A stretch of DNA of 64,000 nt, taken from CALXOD01 sp964402715 (GTDB taxonomy: Bacteria; Verrucomicrobiota; Lentisphaeria; Victivallales; Victivallaceae). Position numbers and translations under genes: made by a program. The stretch covers positions 1 through 64,000 of the forward strand of contig CAYODJ010000012.1 in NCBI GenBank assembly GCA_964402715.1. The letters run 5' to 3'. Of this stretch, positions 34,335 through 43,673 are shown piece by piece (position 1 is the stretch's first letter; each line of letters starts with the position of its first letter). Under the pieces are notes generated by a model. That model searched no databases and was not told the DNA's origin. It saw nothing but the letters and a program-made list of their open reading frames with translations.

Positions 34335-35198
34335 TCATTTCTCGTCGGCAATGTTTCTCATGTGCAGATGGATTGAGAACATCGGGGCGCGCAGCAGTTC
34401 GGCGATGACATGACATTTGACTCTCAGAAGAAAGGCGATCGGCCGATCGTAGTCGCTGAGCGTCTCGAAATTTCCCTGACCCTTGGCGATGACAAGATCG
34501 GCCTTGCGCATGGCGGTCAGGAATTCTTCGCTGGTGCAGCGAGTCGAAACTCCCGGAGTCATGTCGCCGGTATCCATGATCGGCAGAAAATCCAGTCCGG
34601 ACATCGAAGCTTCGCGACGTGTCACGTCGTTGAGAATCGGCTTGCCGCGCACGCCGAGCGTTATCTTGTGCGCAAACTGCTCGATCAGCAGCCGATCCAG
34701 TACGGCCTCGCCGCAGTTGTCCAGAATGTAGAAGATGTTCTTCGCCCGATCCATCGCGTCATGCAGCTGGCTGACCGCCGCCTGATCAAGCGGCAGCGAG
34801 ACGACCTCGCGAATCTGCTTCTCCGCATTCCGCAAATCGAAATCCGGGTCGGCTCCGTAGTCAATGATGTTTCCGCCGATGGCGAAACGCAGTGCGCTCG
34901 CGAATCTGTCCGGGGATCTGCCGCATAACGTGCGCAGTTCCGGCAGCAGCCGCAGGGCCAGGGCCGTCGAGAGGTCTTTCTGTTCGCGGAACGCATCGCT
35001 GTTTTCGGATACGGTGCGGACTTCGCGATGAAACGCGGCCGCTATATCCGGCGGAGTCGTATGCGAGTCTATCTCGGCGACGATGCGCAGCATGCGGCGG
35101 ATGAGCGCGTTGCGCACGACCTTGTTTGTGGTCGCGCCTCGGGCCAGCGGCACCACCTGGCCGAGAATGCAGGAAATGCAGTCAAGTTCAATGTTCAT
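34335..35198 (-). CDS. DUF89 / ARMT1-like damage-control phosphatase
   Basis: This 287-residue protein has the DUF89 marks DCISC at the N-terminus, GGNIIDYG (about 108), YILDNCGEAVLDRLLIE (about 157, metal-binding Asp-Asn) and AKGQGNFETL (about 240). Characterised members dephosphorylate damaged or side-product phosphometabolites. It starts 11 bases inside the end of the lnt gene, so translation is coupled, although no functional link to lipoprotein acylation is known to me. The substrate is unknown. Confidence 0.88.
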   Translation of the reverse strand: MNIELDCISCILGQVVPLARGATTNKVVRNALIRRMLRIVAEIDSHTTPPDIAAAFHREVRTVSENSDAFREQKDLSTALALRLLPELRTLCGRSPDRFASALRFAIGGNIIDYGADPDFDLRNAEKQIREVVSLPLDQAAVSQLHDAMDRAKNIFYILDNCGEAVLDRLLIEQFAHKITLGVRGKPILNDVTRREASMSGLDFLPIMDTGDMTPGVSTRCTSEEFLTAMRKADLVIAKGQGNFETLSDYDRPIAFLLRVKCHVIAELLRAPMFSIHLHMRNIADEK

Positions 35199-36930
35199 AG
35201 CATGCGTCGGCCATGGATGGATGGGTTATGCCGTAGCCAGGTGCCGACGGCCGTGATTCCGTCTCGCCGCAGGCGGGCGTGGAACGTCTGCGACGATGCC
35301 TATTCACGAATGCTGACGCGCATACCGCCGCCCAGACGGTGAACCCGAGCGGCACCGTCCAGTCGCCGTACCTTGCGTAGAGAGTCATCGGAGGGGAGGC
35401 GACGAGCGGCACGTCAAGCACACCGGCCGATCTCCCGCGACGGATTTCCGGACGCCCCGTTCCCGGAGCGGGCAGGAAGGAGCCGATCCTTCCATTCGGG
35501 AGCACCACCAGTGTTCCGCCGTTGTTGCCGCAGCGTACGGCCGGCAGTCCGGTTTCCACGGCGCGGAAGACGGCGTTGGCCAAATGCTGCTCCGGTTCGG
35601 AACTGGATGGATACCATGCGTCGTTGGAAAGCACGATAAGCATGTTGGCCCCGCGTCGGAACTCTTCCCTGGCAAGCTGCGGGAAGACGCTCTCGAAGCA
35701 GATTGCCATGCCTGCGCGCACTTCCGGCGTCACCGGAAGCGGAGACGCATCCTTTCCGGGAGTCAAATCTCTGTGCATGTCGATCATATTCACTATCCTC
35801 TTCGGAAGGAGCGTTCGGAAAGGAACGAATTCACCGAACGGAACCCGATGAATTTTATCGTATCTGCCCGTTTCTCTGGGACCCGGCTGCAGCAGCAGAG
35901 CGCTGTTGGTCACGTTGTACCGCACGGCGTCGCCGGGCGTTGCCGTAAAGTCGATGGTGCCCAGCAACATGGGGCACCGGGTGTCCGGGCGCAGCAGGTC
36001 GGCGATTCCCCGGCGGTAGGCCAGACTCACGGGGTTGGACGCTTTCAAAGCATACGGAACGGCTGTTTCCGGCCATACCAGCAGATCCAGATTCTCCGGG
36101 CCGGTCATGAGGGAGCGGGAGAGTCCCAGATACGTGTCCAGCGCCTCCCGAGCCCCGGTTTCATCCGCGTCGCGCCGCTGGGGTATGTCCCCCTGAACCG
36201 CGCCGATGCGGATGAGTCTGTCGGGGAATCCGCGATTGGGGCGGTTGCAGCGGATGCTTGTCAGCGACGTCAGAAGCCATGTCAGGGAGATCATCATGAA
36301 GACCGGCGCGATGCCGGCGCGGCGGCGGCGATCTCGGAAATTCATTCCGAAAGCGAACAGTACCGACGTCATTGTCAGAATGAATCCGATGCCGTAGGAT
36401 CCGGCGTACGCGGCCAGCATCGCCATTCGCTGGTGACGCCACGCAGTCGTCGAAATGTAGTTCCACGGAAATATTGACGAGCGCGAGTACTCCAGGGCGA
36501 TCCACCAGCCCGCCATCGCGGCGGCGGCGATCATCAGCTTCCACTGCGGCACGGGATATCCTGACGCGGCGTCTCCTTCGCGGAGCCGGACTCCGGGCGG
36601 AACGAGGAATTCACGGCAGACGAGCGGCAATGTCAGCGCCCATACTGCCGGCCATAGCGCCAGAATCGGAGCCAGCAGAAACGGTATCATGCGGTGAATT
36701 TCTCTGAGCCACCAGAATGCCGGCAGAGCCCATCCTATTCCCCAGAACCAACCGCACAGTGCGGCTTCCGGCGTCCGCCGGCCGCACGCCGCCAGAGTCA
36801 GGAATGCCAGAGACAGCGTCGCCAGGATACTGATGTTCGCGGGCGGCAGGGCGAGTGCGAAAGCAGCGCCTCCAACCGCGGACATCGCCAACCGTCCGAT
36901 CCGGCGAAGAAGGGGGCGCTCGATAATCAT
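35188..36930 (-). CDS. lnt: Apolipoprotein N-acyltransferase
   Basis: This 580-residue protein has about six N-terminal membrane spans (about 10-230), a periplasmic nitrilase-type domain (about 245-520) and a final span. The catalytic triad is visible: Glu in VWPETAVPY, Lys in YDKIHRVPFGE and Cys in AICFESVFPQ. It adds the third acyl chain to outer-membrane lipoproteins, several of which occur in this window. ATG 36930 was chosen because the longer frame extends through the promoter region. It is divergent from nadB, with overlapping promoters. Confidence 0.93.
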   Translation of the reverse strand: MIIERPLLRRIGRLAMSAVGGAAFALALPPANISILATLSLAFLTLAACGRRTPEAALCGWFWGIGWALPAFWWLREIHRMIPFLLAPILALWPAVWALTLPLVCREFLVPPGVRLREGDAASGYPVPQWKLMIAAAAMAGWWIALEYSRSSIFPWNYISTTAWRHQRMAMLAAYAGSYGIGFILTMTSVLFAFGMNFRDRRRRAGIAPVFMMISLTWLLTSLTSIRCNRPNRGFPDRLIRIGAVQGDIPQRRDADETGAREALDTYLGLSRSLMTGPENLDLLVWPETAVPYALKASNPVSLAYRRGIADLLRPDTRCPMLLGTIDFTATPGDAVRYNVTNSALLLQPGPRETGRYDKIHRVPFGEFVPFRTLLPKRIVNMIDMHRDLTPGKDASPLPVTPEVRAGMAICFESVFPQLAREEFRRGANMLIVLSNDAWYPSSSEPEQHLANAVFRAVETGLPAVRCGNNGGTLVVLPNGRIGSFLPAPGTGRPEIRRGRSAGVLDVPLVASPPMTLYARYGDWTVPLGFTVWAAVCASAFVNRHRRRRSTPACGETESRPSAPGYGITHPSMADACYEH

Positions 36931-36947
36931 CGCAGTGCGTTTTCTTG

Positions 36948-36976
36948 TTGAAATCCTGAACACGACAGTGTAATGT
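36948..36976 (+). promoter_or_regulatory. Promoter of nadB-pcnB
   Basis: TTGAAA (36948-36953), a 17-base spacer and TAATGT (36971-36976). Its -10 shares bases with the -10 of the opposite lnt promoter. Confidence 0.5.
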
Positions 36977-37000
36977 AACGCGATGTCGCGCAAGAGTCAA
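36972..37000 (-). promoter_or_regulatory. Promoter of lnt
   Basis: On the minus strand TTGACT (37000-36995), a 17-base spacer and TACATT (36977-36972). It overlaps the nadB promoter by five bases at the -10 elements. Confidence 0.5.
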
Positions 37001-37012
37001 AGACGGTATGAG

Positions 37013-38662
37013 ATGAAGACCACTGAAACATTGGAATTCGATCATCTGGTCATCGGAAGCGGACTGGCCGGTCTGAGTTCGGCTCTGCATTTGGCGGACA
37101 GCGGTCGCAGCGTGGCGGTTGTCACCAAGCGCGCCGTGGATGACTGCAACACCCGTTACGCACAGGGGGGCATCGCCTGCGTCACCGACATCGCGGACTC
37201 TTTCGACGAACACGTGCAGGATACGCTGAATGCGGGCGGTAAGCTGTGCGACGAGAAGGCCGTGCGTGCCATTGTCGAGGCGGGCCCGGTTGCGGTTCGG
37301 GAGCTGATCGAATTAGGCACGCGGTTCACCAAACGCGGGGAGCTGGGATACACCAAGGACAGCGACCGTTACGATCTCGGACGCGAGGGCGGGCATTTGA
37401 AACGGCGCATTCTGCACGCGGGCGATATCACCGGTGCGGAGATCGAGCGGGCACTGATTGCCGCCTGCCGTGAGCGTCCCAACATTGTCGTCTTCGAATA
37501 TCACATCGTCATCGATTTGATCGTCAGTCGCAGACTGGGCATTCCCGGAGAGAACCGTTGTTACGGCGCGTATGTGCTAGCCCAGGGGGACGGGGTAGTC
37601 AAGACTTTCCTGGCGTCCAGCGTCACCGTCGCGTGCGGCGGTGTGGGGAAAGTGTATCTGTACACGAGCAATCCGGATGTCGCCTGCGGCTCCGGCGTGG
37701 CGTTGGGCTATCGGGCCGGCGCGAGGATCGCCAACATGGAGTTCATTCAGTTCCATCCGACCATTCTGTATCATCCGCAGGAACGATCGTTTCTGATCAG
37801 CGAGGCCCTCCGCGGGGAGGGGGCCGTTCTCAAGTGCCGCGGCGTCGACGGCAAGCTGCACGAATTCATGCACAAATACCATCCCCTCAAGAGTCTTGCC
37901 CCGAGGGACGTCGTAGCCCGGGCCATCGACAACGAGATGAAACGCAGCGGTCAGGAATGCGTTTATCTGGACATCACCCACCTGGACGAGAAGACGCTCC
38001 GGTTGAGGTTTCCTCACATTTATGCGAAATGCCTGGATGCGGGCGTCAACATGGCGGAGGAACCGATACCTGTGGTTCCTGCGGCTCATTTTCTGTGCGG
38101 CGGCATCAAAACGGATGTGAACGGATGGACAGGTATAGCGGGACTTTACGCGGTCGGCGAATCCGGCTGTACAGGTTTGCATGGCGCGAATCGGCTGGCG
38201 AGCAACAGTCTGCTCGAGGCGTTGGTGGTAGGCAAGGCCGCGGCTGCTGATATCGGGGAGAAATATGAGACCCTGCGGCAGCTGCGTCTTCCGCCGTCCG
38301 CCGCCCCGGCATGGAGGTGCGGCAATGCCACGGATTCGGACGAATTGGTGGTGATCTCCCACAATTGGGACGAGATCCGGCGCTTCATGTGGGATTACGT
38401 GGGCATCTTCCGCACCAACAAGCGGCTGGAGCGCGCGAAGGCGCGCATAAAGCTGATCAGCAAGGAGATTGAGAAATATTATTGGGACTTCCTCGTTACC
38501 GCCGACCTCATAGAGCTGCGCAACATCGCAGTGGTGGCGGAGCTGATAATAGACTCCTCCCTGAGCCGGCATGAGAGTCGGGGTCTGCATTATAACGCCG
38601 ACTATCCGTATTGTGACCCGAGCCTGGATCACACTGACACGATCATCCAGCGGGACGTTTAG
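37013..38662 (+). CDS. nadB: L-aspartate oxidase
   Basis: This 549-residue FAD enzyme has the dinucleotide motif VIGSGLAGLSSAL near the N-terminus, TRYAQGGIACV, EFIQFHPT (about 245), the succinate-dehydrogenase-like active-site Arg region and GLHGANRLASNSLLEALV (about 395). It oxidises aspartate to iminoaspartate for NAD synthesis. In anaerobes fumarate can serve as electron acceptor. The start is ATG 37013; an ATG at 36983 falls almost exactly on the predicted transcription start and would be leaderless. Its stop codon abuts the pcnB ATG. nadA and nadC are not in the window. Confidence 0.93.
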   Translation: MKTTETLEFDHLVIGSGLAGLSSALHLADSGRSVAVVTKRAVDDCNTRYAQGGIACVTDIADSFDEHVQDTLNAGGKLCDEKAVRAIVEAGPVAVRELIELGTRFTKRGELGYTKDSDRYDLGREGGHLKRRILHAGDITGAEIERALIAACRERPNIVVFEYHIVIDLIVSRRLGIPGENRCYGAYVLAQGDGVVKTFLASSVTVACGGVGKVYLYTSNPDVACGSGVALGYRAGARIANMEFIQFHPTILYHPQERSFLISEALRGEGAVLKCRGVDGKLHEFMHKYHPLKSLAPRDVVARAIDNEMKRSGQECVYLDITHLDEKTLRLRFPHIYAKCLDAGVNMAEEPIPVVPAAHFLCGGIKTDVNGWTGIAGLYAVGESGCTGLHGANRLASNSLLEALVVGKAAAADIGEKYETLRQLRLPPSAAPAWRCGNATDSDELVVISHNWDEIRRFMWDYVGIFRTNKRLERAKARIKLISKEIEKYYWDFLVTADLIELRNIAVVAELIIDSSLSRHESRGLHYNADYPYCDPSLDHTDTIIQRDV

Positions 38663-39886
38663 ATGAGATATGACCTGCCGGTTGCGCCCCACATCACGGA
38701 GGTGATTGCGGAGCTGCAGCGAAAGAAATACGCATCCTACGTCGTCGGCGGCGCCGTCCGCGATCTGCTGCTCGGGCGTCGGCCCCATGACTACGATATC
38801 GCCACCGCCGCCACGCCGGAGCAGATACGCGAGGCGCTTGGACGGCGGCGAACCCGCATCATCGGGAAGAGATTCAGATTGGTGCACCTGCATCTCCGTG
38901 ACGGCGTCATCGAGATCAGCACGTTCAGGCGCGCGCCGGAGGTCTCCGGATCCGTCGGCTCGTCCGCCCGGGAGGACACTGAGTCTGGAGAGCAGCCGCT
39001 GCCGAAGCATTTGATTTTGTCGGACAACAACTATGGGACGGAGGAGGAGGATGCCTGGCGGCGTGATTTCACCGTCAACGCCTTGCTCTATGATCCCGTC
39101 AATATGACGCTCAAGGATCATACCGGATGCGGGAGAAGCGACATCGAACGCGGCGTGGTGCGCGCGATCGGCGATGCGTCTCTCCGCTTCGAGGAGGATC
39201 CGGTGCGCGTTCTCAGGGCGTTGAAACTGGTTGGGCAATACGATTTCTCGCTGGACTCAGAAACCGAAAATGCACTCTTTGCGTCATTGCCGTTGATCCG
39301 GCACACGTCGGGTTCGCGACTGGCGTTGGAACTGGAGAAAATTCTGTGTTCCAGTTACGGGGATAAGCACCTGCAGGCGTTCCATGACTACGGGTTCCTG
39401 TCGTATTTCCTGCCGCAGATGGAGGCATCGTGGGACTCGCCGGCAATGGAATATGCTTTACGTTTGCTGGCGGAACGCAATTGCCGTGTCGACGAGGGAT
39501 TGCACCGGAACAGCGTGTCCCTGGCGATGGCCGCCTTGGCCCTGCCGTTTGTGGAATCGGAAATGACCGGTTCCGTCGGCGCGTTGTGGCCGGAGGAGGG
39601 CAGCCTCCCGCGGATACGGACAGTGCTCAGCAACATATTCCTGCCTCAGAAAATGATGAAGTGCATGTACGGTTCGGCGGAGCGCATTCTGGGCATGCAG
39701 GTCGGACTGAAATCCATGGTGTTGAGAGACAGGCTCGTGACCGCGCGCAGTTATCCGCATGCACGGGAGCTGGCTTTCGTTCAGAATGCCGTCTGCTGGC
39801 ATGACGAGACACTGGAGAAATTCTGGCCGCTGTCGCCGGAACGGCGTGCGGGCGGCAGGAGGCGGCGGAAATCCCGGAGAAATTGA
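38663..39886 (+). CDS. pcnB: Poly(A) polymerase / CCA-adding enzyme family
   Basis: This 407-residue class II nucleotidyltransferase has the head motif VVGGAVRDLLLGRRPHDYDI (metal-binding D-x-D), the RRDFTVNALLYD motif and RFEEDPVRVLRALK. The Arg-rich tail (GGRRRRKSRR) and the wording of the head domain favour a PcnB-type poly(A) polymerase over a CCA enzyme, but the two cannot be separated safely. PcnB adds poly(A) that promotes RNA decay. It starts immediately after the nadB stop codon. Confidence 0.88.
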   Translation: MRYDLPVAPHITEVIAELQRKKYASYVVGGAVRDLLLGRRPHDYDIATAATPEQIREALGRRRTRIIGKRFRLVHLHLRDGVIEISTFRRAPEVSGSVGSSAREDTESGEQPLPKHLILSDNNYGTEEEDAWRRDFTVNALLYDPVNMTLKDHTGCGRSDIERGVVRAIGDASLRFEEDPVRVLRALKLVGQYDFSLDSETENALFASLPLIRHTSGSRLALELEKILCSSYGDKHLQAFHDYGFLSYFLPQMEASWDSPAMEYALRLLAERNCRVDEGLHRNSVSLAMAALALPFVESEMTGSVGALWPEEGSLPRIRTVLSNIFLPQKMMKCMYGSAERILGMQVGLKSMVLRDRLVTARSYPHARELAFVQNAVCWHDETLEKFWPLSPERRAGGRRRRKSRRN

Positions 39887-39977
39887 GCAGCGGTGGCGCG
39901 GTCGTTCACCTCGGGCGGGTGAACAGGGAGACGGATGTCGCGTGTGACTTGTCTTGTGGCGTGATACAGGAGGATTT

Positions 39978-41033
39978 ATGGCGGAGAAACGATTGAAGGT
40001 GATTGTTGCCGGACTGGGCAGGATAGGTTGGGAATATCATCTCCCGCAGATTGCGGCGCGTTCCGACTTCGAACTGCTGGCCGTGTCCGACCCGATGCCT
40101 GATCGGTGTCAGGAGGCGGTGGACAAGTACAACGTTCCCCACACCTATGCCGATTTCCTGGAAATGATTGTCAATGAAAAAGCTGCGGATCTTCTGATCA
40201 TTGCATCGCCGACATGCTTCCACGCCGAACAGGCGATCACGGCGATGGAACATGGCGTCGATGTATTCTGCGAAAAACCGTTGGCGGGGACGCTTGAGGA
40301 GGCCGAGCGCGTGATGGCGGCGGTTCGGCGGAGCGGACGGCGATTGATGCTGTATCAGCCGCACCGTTTGACTCCGGAGACCGTCGCGCTGCGTGAAATC
40401 TTGCGGCAAGGTCTGCTGGGTGATGTCTTCATGACGCGGCGCGTGTGCAGACTGTTCAGCCGGCGCAACGACTGGCAGTCGAAGTTGGATCTGGGAGGGG
40501 GGATGCTGAACAACTACGGCGCGCACTTCATAGATCAGTATCAGTATGTCTTCGGCTGGAATAACATCAGAGTCTCAGGGTGCGAACTGTTGCGCGTGGT
40601 GACTTCGGGCGATGCGGATGATGTGGTCAGACTCATGCTGGTCAACGGGAACAATGTGATCGGCGACATTGACATCAACATGGCTTCGCCGTTCCCGGAA
40701 TATTCGTGGACGGTATACGGCAATCGTGGTATGGCCCGCTGGGAAAGCGACCGGCGGTACTGGGACGTCCGCTATCTGGATAAGCACGAATTGCCGAGTC
40801 TGGCGTTGCAGAACTCCATGGCTGCGCGGGATCGGAGCTACGCGTCAGAGGGAGAGTTGCCGTGGCATGAGCAGAAATTTCCATTAGGCGCCGGTGATCC
40901 GGGACGCTATTACGACTTCGTATTCGCATATTTCGCGGAAGGACAACCTCCTTTCGTGCCGCTGGAATCGACCATGGAGCTGATGCGGATTAACGCTGAA
41001 TGCCGACGGATCGCCTCGCTGCGGGGAGTGTGA
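39978..41033 (+). CDS. Gfo/Idh/MocA family oxidoreductase
   Basis: This 351-residue NAD(P)-dependent dehydrogenase has the Rossmann start KVIVAGLGRIGWEYHLPQI, IASPTCFHAEQA (cofactor) and CEKPLAGTLEEAERV (the family EKP motif, about 100), then a C-terminal beta-sheet substrate domain with the likely active-site His in GAHFIDQYQY. Substrates in this family are sugars, inositols and related compounds; nothing nearby identifies it. AGGAGG lies just before ATG 39978, and the upstream extension of the frame was not used. Confidence 0.9.
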   Translation: MAEKRLKVIVAGLGRIGWEYHLPQIAARSDFELLAVSDPMPDRCQEAVDKYNVPHTYADFLEMIVNEKAADLLIIASPTCFHAEQAITAMEHGVDVFCEKPLAGTLEEAERVMAAVRRSGRRLMLYQPHRLTPETVALREILRQGLLGDVFMTRRVCRLFSRRNDWQSKLDLGGGMLNNYGAHFIDQYQYVFGWNNIRVSGCELLRVVTSGDADDVVRLMLVNGNNVIGDIDINMASPFPEYSWTVYGNRGMARWESDRRYWDVRYLDKHELPSLALQNSMAARDRSYASEGELPWHEQKFPLGAGDPGRYYDFVFAYFAEGQPPFVPLESTMELMRINAECRRIASLRGV

Positions 41034-41318
41034 TTTCGCCGGGCAGATTTGCCGCAATGCGCTGCCGATGGAGCGGCGACACGGCTTATGCGAGGCGGTT
41101 GTCCGTCTTTATGAATCGAGGACTCTATCGGCGGTCCGCTACGTTTTCAATCTGACGGGCATGTTCTCCGTGAAGTTTTGGGACGAAGCCGCAGTGTGAA
41201 CGGAGTTCGGGGCGCGGCGTCTGCGCTGTGCGGAACGGATTTCTGCGGACTTTGTGGGAAACGGCGGAAGATGTCGTGACCGTGTGCGTCCGATCATGTG
41301 TTTAACGGAGATTGAACA

Positions 41319-42701
41319 ATGGCTGAACCCAAAAACAGGGAGACGCTCTCGTCTCGGCTGGGTTTTTTGTTGCTGGCCGCCGGATGTGCTATCGGTCTCG
41401 GCAATATCTGGCGTTTCCCGTTCATCGTCGGGCAATACGGAGGTGGAGCGTTCGTCGTCATTTACCTCTTCTTTCTGATTTTCTTCGGGCTGCCGATCAT
41501 GGTCATGGAGCTTGCCGTCGGTCGCGGCAGCCGCTGTAATCTGGTCGATGCGTATATGCGTCTGGCGCATTGCAACGGAACGGTGTGGAGACGGTTCGGG
41601 CTGTGCTTTTTCTGCGGCAACCTGCTGCTCCTCATGTTTTATTCCACCGTGACAGGATGGATGCCTGCGTATGCATGGTATTCCTTTTCCGGCGCGCTGT
41701 CCAAAATGTCCGCGACTGACGTGACGAGTTTCTTCTCTGAATTCACTGCGTCTCCGGCCTCCATGATGGGGTGGATGGCCGCGACAATGCTGGTCTCGAC
41801 CGCCGTCTGCGCCGTGGGACTGAGGAGAGGGGTGGAGAGGGTTGTCAAGCTGATGATGGGTGCGCTTTTTCTGATGATGCTGACGCTGTGTGTCTGCGCG
41901 CTCCAGTTGCCGAAGGCAGGTGACGGATTAAGTTTTTATTTCACCCCGTCTTGGAGCAGGATGATGCAGGCGGGAATCGGCAAGGCGATCATGGCGGCGA
42001 TGGGGCAGGCGTTCTTCACATTGAGTCTGGGGATAGGCTCCATGGCGATTTTCGGAAGCTACACCGATCGGAGCAGAACCTTGCTCGGAGAAGGGTGCGG
42101 CATCGTGGCATTGGACACGACGGTGGCGCTGCTGTCAGGGGTTTTGATATTTCCCGCATGCGCATCGTTCGGAGTGAGCAATGAATCCGGTCCGAAACTG
42201 GTCTTCATCACTTTGCCCAATATTTTCAATCAGTTGAAGTATGGAAATTTGTGGGGCGGATTTTTTTTCCTGTTCATGAGTCTCGCCGCGCTGACGACGG
42301 TGATCGCCGTGCTCGAGAACCTGGTGGCTTTTTCTATGGAACGTTTACATCTGCGGCGCGTGGCCGCCGCTCTGTCGGCCGGAGGAGCGGTGACGGTGCT
42401 TTCGGTGCCGTGCGCGCTCGGTTTCAATGTGTTGTCTCACCTGCATCCGCTTGGGGGCGGATCGAACATTTTGGATTTTGAGGATTTTCTGGTCAGCAAC
42501 AATCTCCTTCCTCTGGGGTCGCTTTTCCTGATTTTGTTCTGCACCTGGAGCGCAGGGTGGGGGCGGGACGCTTTCTTGGCCGAGGCGAATGCTGGGAAAG
42601 GAATCCGGCTGCCCCGCTGGACGGCCGGTTACGCACGGCTGGTGATTGTGCCGGTGATTGTTTTGATCTTTTTCATGGGATACATCAATCTTTTCTGGTG
42701 A
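41319..42701 (+). CDS. Sodium-dependent transporter (NSS / SNF family)
   Basis: This 460-residue membrane protein has 11-12 spans. The NSS signature AAGCAIGLGNIWRFPFIVGQYGGGAFVVIYL opens TM1 and TM2 (Na+ and substrate site), and QAFFTLSLGIGSMAIFGSY marks TM6. Relatives such as LeuT and MhsT import amino acids with Na+. Substrate is not predictable here. GGAG precedes the ATG at a rather long spacing. Its 3' end overlaps miaA by 17 bases on the opposite strand. Confidence 0.92.
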   Translation: MAEPKNRETLSSRLGFLLLAAGCAIGLGNIWRFPFIVGQYGGGAFVVIYLFFLIFFGLPIMVMELAVGRGSRCNLVDAYMRLAHCNGTVWRRFGLCFFCGNLLLLMFYSTVTGWMPAYAWYSFSGALSKMSATDVTSFFSEFTASPASMMGWMAATMLVSTAVCAVGLRRGVERVVKLMMGALFLMMLTLCVCALQLPKAGDGLSFYFTPSWSRMMQAGIGKAIMAAMGQAFFTLSLGIGSMAIFGSYTDRSRTLLGEGCGIVALDTTVALLSGVLIFPACASFGVSNESGPKLVFITLPNIFNQLKYGNLWGGFFFLFMSLAALTTVIAVLENLVAFSMERLHLRRVAAALSAGGAVTVLSVPCALGFNVLSHLHPLGGGSNILDFEDFLVSNNLLPLGSLFLILFCTWSAGWGRDAFLAEANAGKGIRLPRWTAGYARLVIVPVIVLIFFMGYINLFW

Positions 42702-43578
42702 ACCGTGCGGGAGACATTCCGTAAAAAGTGTCGCACATGCGCAGTCGCGGCGCCGGCAGCGGTAATCCGGCAAGGAAAGATTTTGTCAGCGCTTCGGCCT
42801 GTGATGTGACGTCCGGTTCGGACAGCCAGTGTATGACGGTGCCTTCACGTTCCATCTTTCGGAAAAAACCGTCCTGGCGCTTTGCGAATTGGCAGATGCG
42901 GCTCAGAAGACGCGTACGCATTTCTTCTTTCGTGACGCGCCCCTGGAGATAATGCGCAATCTCCCGATATTCCAGACCAAAGAATTCTAGCCGGGAATAA
43001 GGAATCCCGTCAGCGCTGTGAAGACGCAGAACCTCCTCAATCATTCCGGCCTTCAGTCTGGCGTCCAGTCGGTCGGCAATTCTGCGGCGGACATCGACGC
43101 GGTGATAATACAGTCCCAGCGTCAGAGGCGTCAGACGGAAAGGCGGATTAAAGGACGGTATGTGTCCATTCTGACGGACACGCGGCGTGTCTGGGGCACG
43201 ACGCGGCAGCGCGTTCCCGGGCAGGACGTATCCGCGCAGCAACGCGTCCAGATACAGAGCGCTGCCGCCGCAGAGAACTGGCAGCTGGTCGCGATCGGCG
43301 ATGTCCCTGATCGCCGAAAAGGCATCGCGCACGAAGCGGGCCAGATTGTATTCCTCCGTGGGCTCGACTATGTCCACGAGGTGATATGGAACGGGAGATC
43401 CGCCGCATGAATAGGCGTGCAGATCCTTGCCGGTGCCGATATCCATGCCGCGGTACACCTGCCGCGAGTCGACACTGACGATTTCCCCGCTGAAACGACG
43501 CGCCAGATGTATGGCCAAAGCGGTCTTTCCTGTGGCCGTTGGACCGGTGACAACCAGGATTTTCCGCATCTGATCCAT
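42685..43578 (-). CDS. miaA: tRNA dimethylallyltransferase
   Basis: This 297-residue protein has the P-loop VVTGPTATGKTAL at about 9-21, SVDSRQVYRGMDIGTGK (catalytic Asp, about 35-51) and the PYHLVDIVEPTEEY segment. The C-terminal part has GLEYREIAHYLQG and QFAKRQDGFFRK, as in MiaA. It isopentenylates A37 of tRNAs reading UNN codons. Neither the first ATG nor the one three codons later has a clear ribosome site. Convergent overlap with the NSS gene is 17 bases. Confidence 0.93.
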   Translation of the reverse strand: MDQMRKILVVTGPTATGKTALAIHLARRFSGEIVSVDSRQVYRGMDIGTGKDLHAYSCGGSPVPYHLVDIVEPTEEYNLARFVRDAFSAIRDIADRDQLPVLCGGSALYLDALLRGYVLPGNALPRRAPDTPRVRQNGHIPSFNPPFRLTPLTLGLYYHRVDVRRRIADRLDARLKAGMIEEVLRLHSADGIPYSRLEFFGLEYREIAHYLQGRVTKEEMRTRLLSRICQFAKRQDGFFRKMEREGTVIHWLSEPDVTSQAEALTKSFLAGLPLPAPRLRMCDTFYGMSPARFTRKD

Positions 43579-43588
43579 GAGAAAATCT

Positions 43589-43617
43589 TTGCTTTCCAGA
43601 TGAAACAGCGATACATT
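43589..43617 (+). promoter_or_regulatory. Promoter of lpxC-fabZ
   Basis: TTGCTT (43589-43594), a 17-base spacer and TACATT (43612-43617), about 60 bases before the lpxC ATG. It partly overlaps the region used by the divergent miaA promoter. Confidence 0.5.
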
Positions 43618-43618
43618 A

Positions 43619-43648
43619 ATACTATCGGATCGGTTTAAAAAAAAGCAA
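43619..43648 (-). promoter_or_regulatory. Promoter candidate for miaA
   Basis: On the minus strand TTGCTT (43648-43643), an 18-base spacer and TAGTAT (43624-43619). Its -10 lies one base from the -10 of the lpxC promoter. Confidence 0.35.
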
Positions 43649-43673
43649 ATCGGGTGATTGTGTTCGTAGCGCT

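Noticed and set aside
37577..39238. Long open frame on the minus strand across nadB and pcnB
   Set aside because: It is antisense to two clearly recognised genes, has no family motifs or ribosome site, and arises from high G+C codon use.
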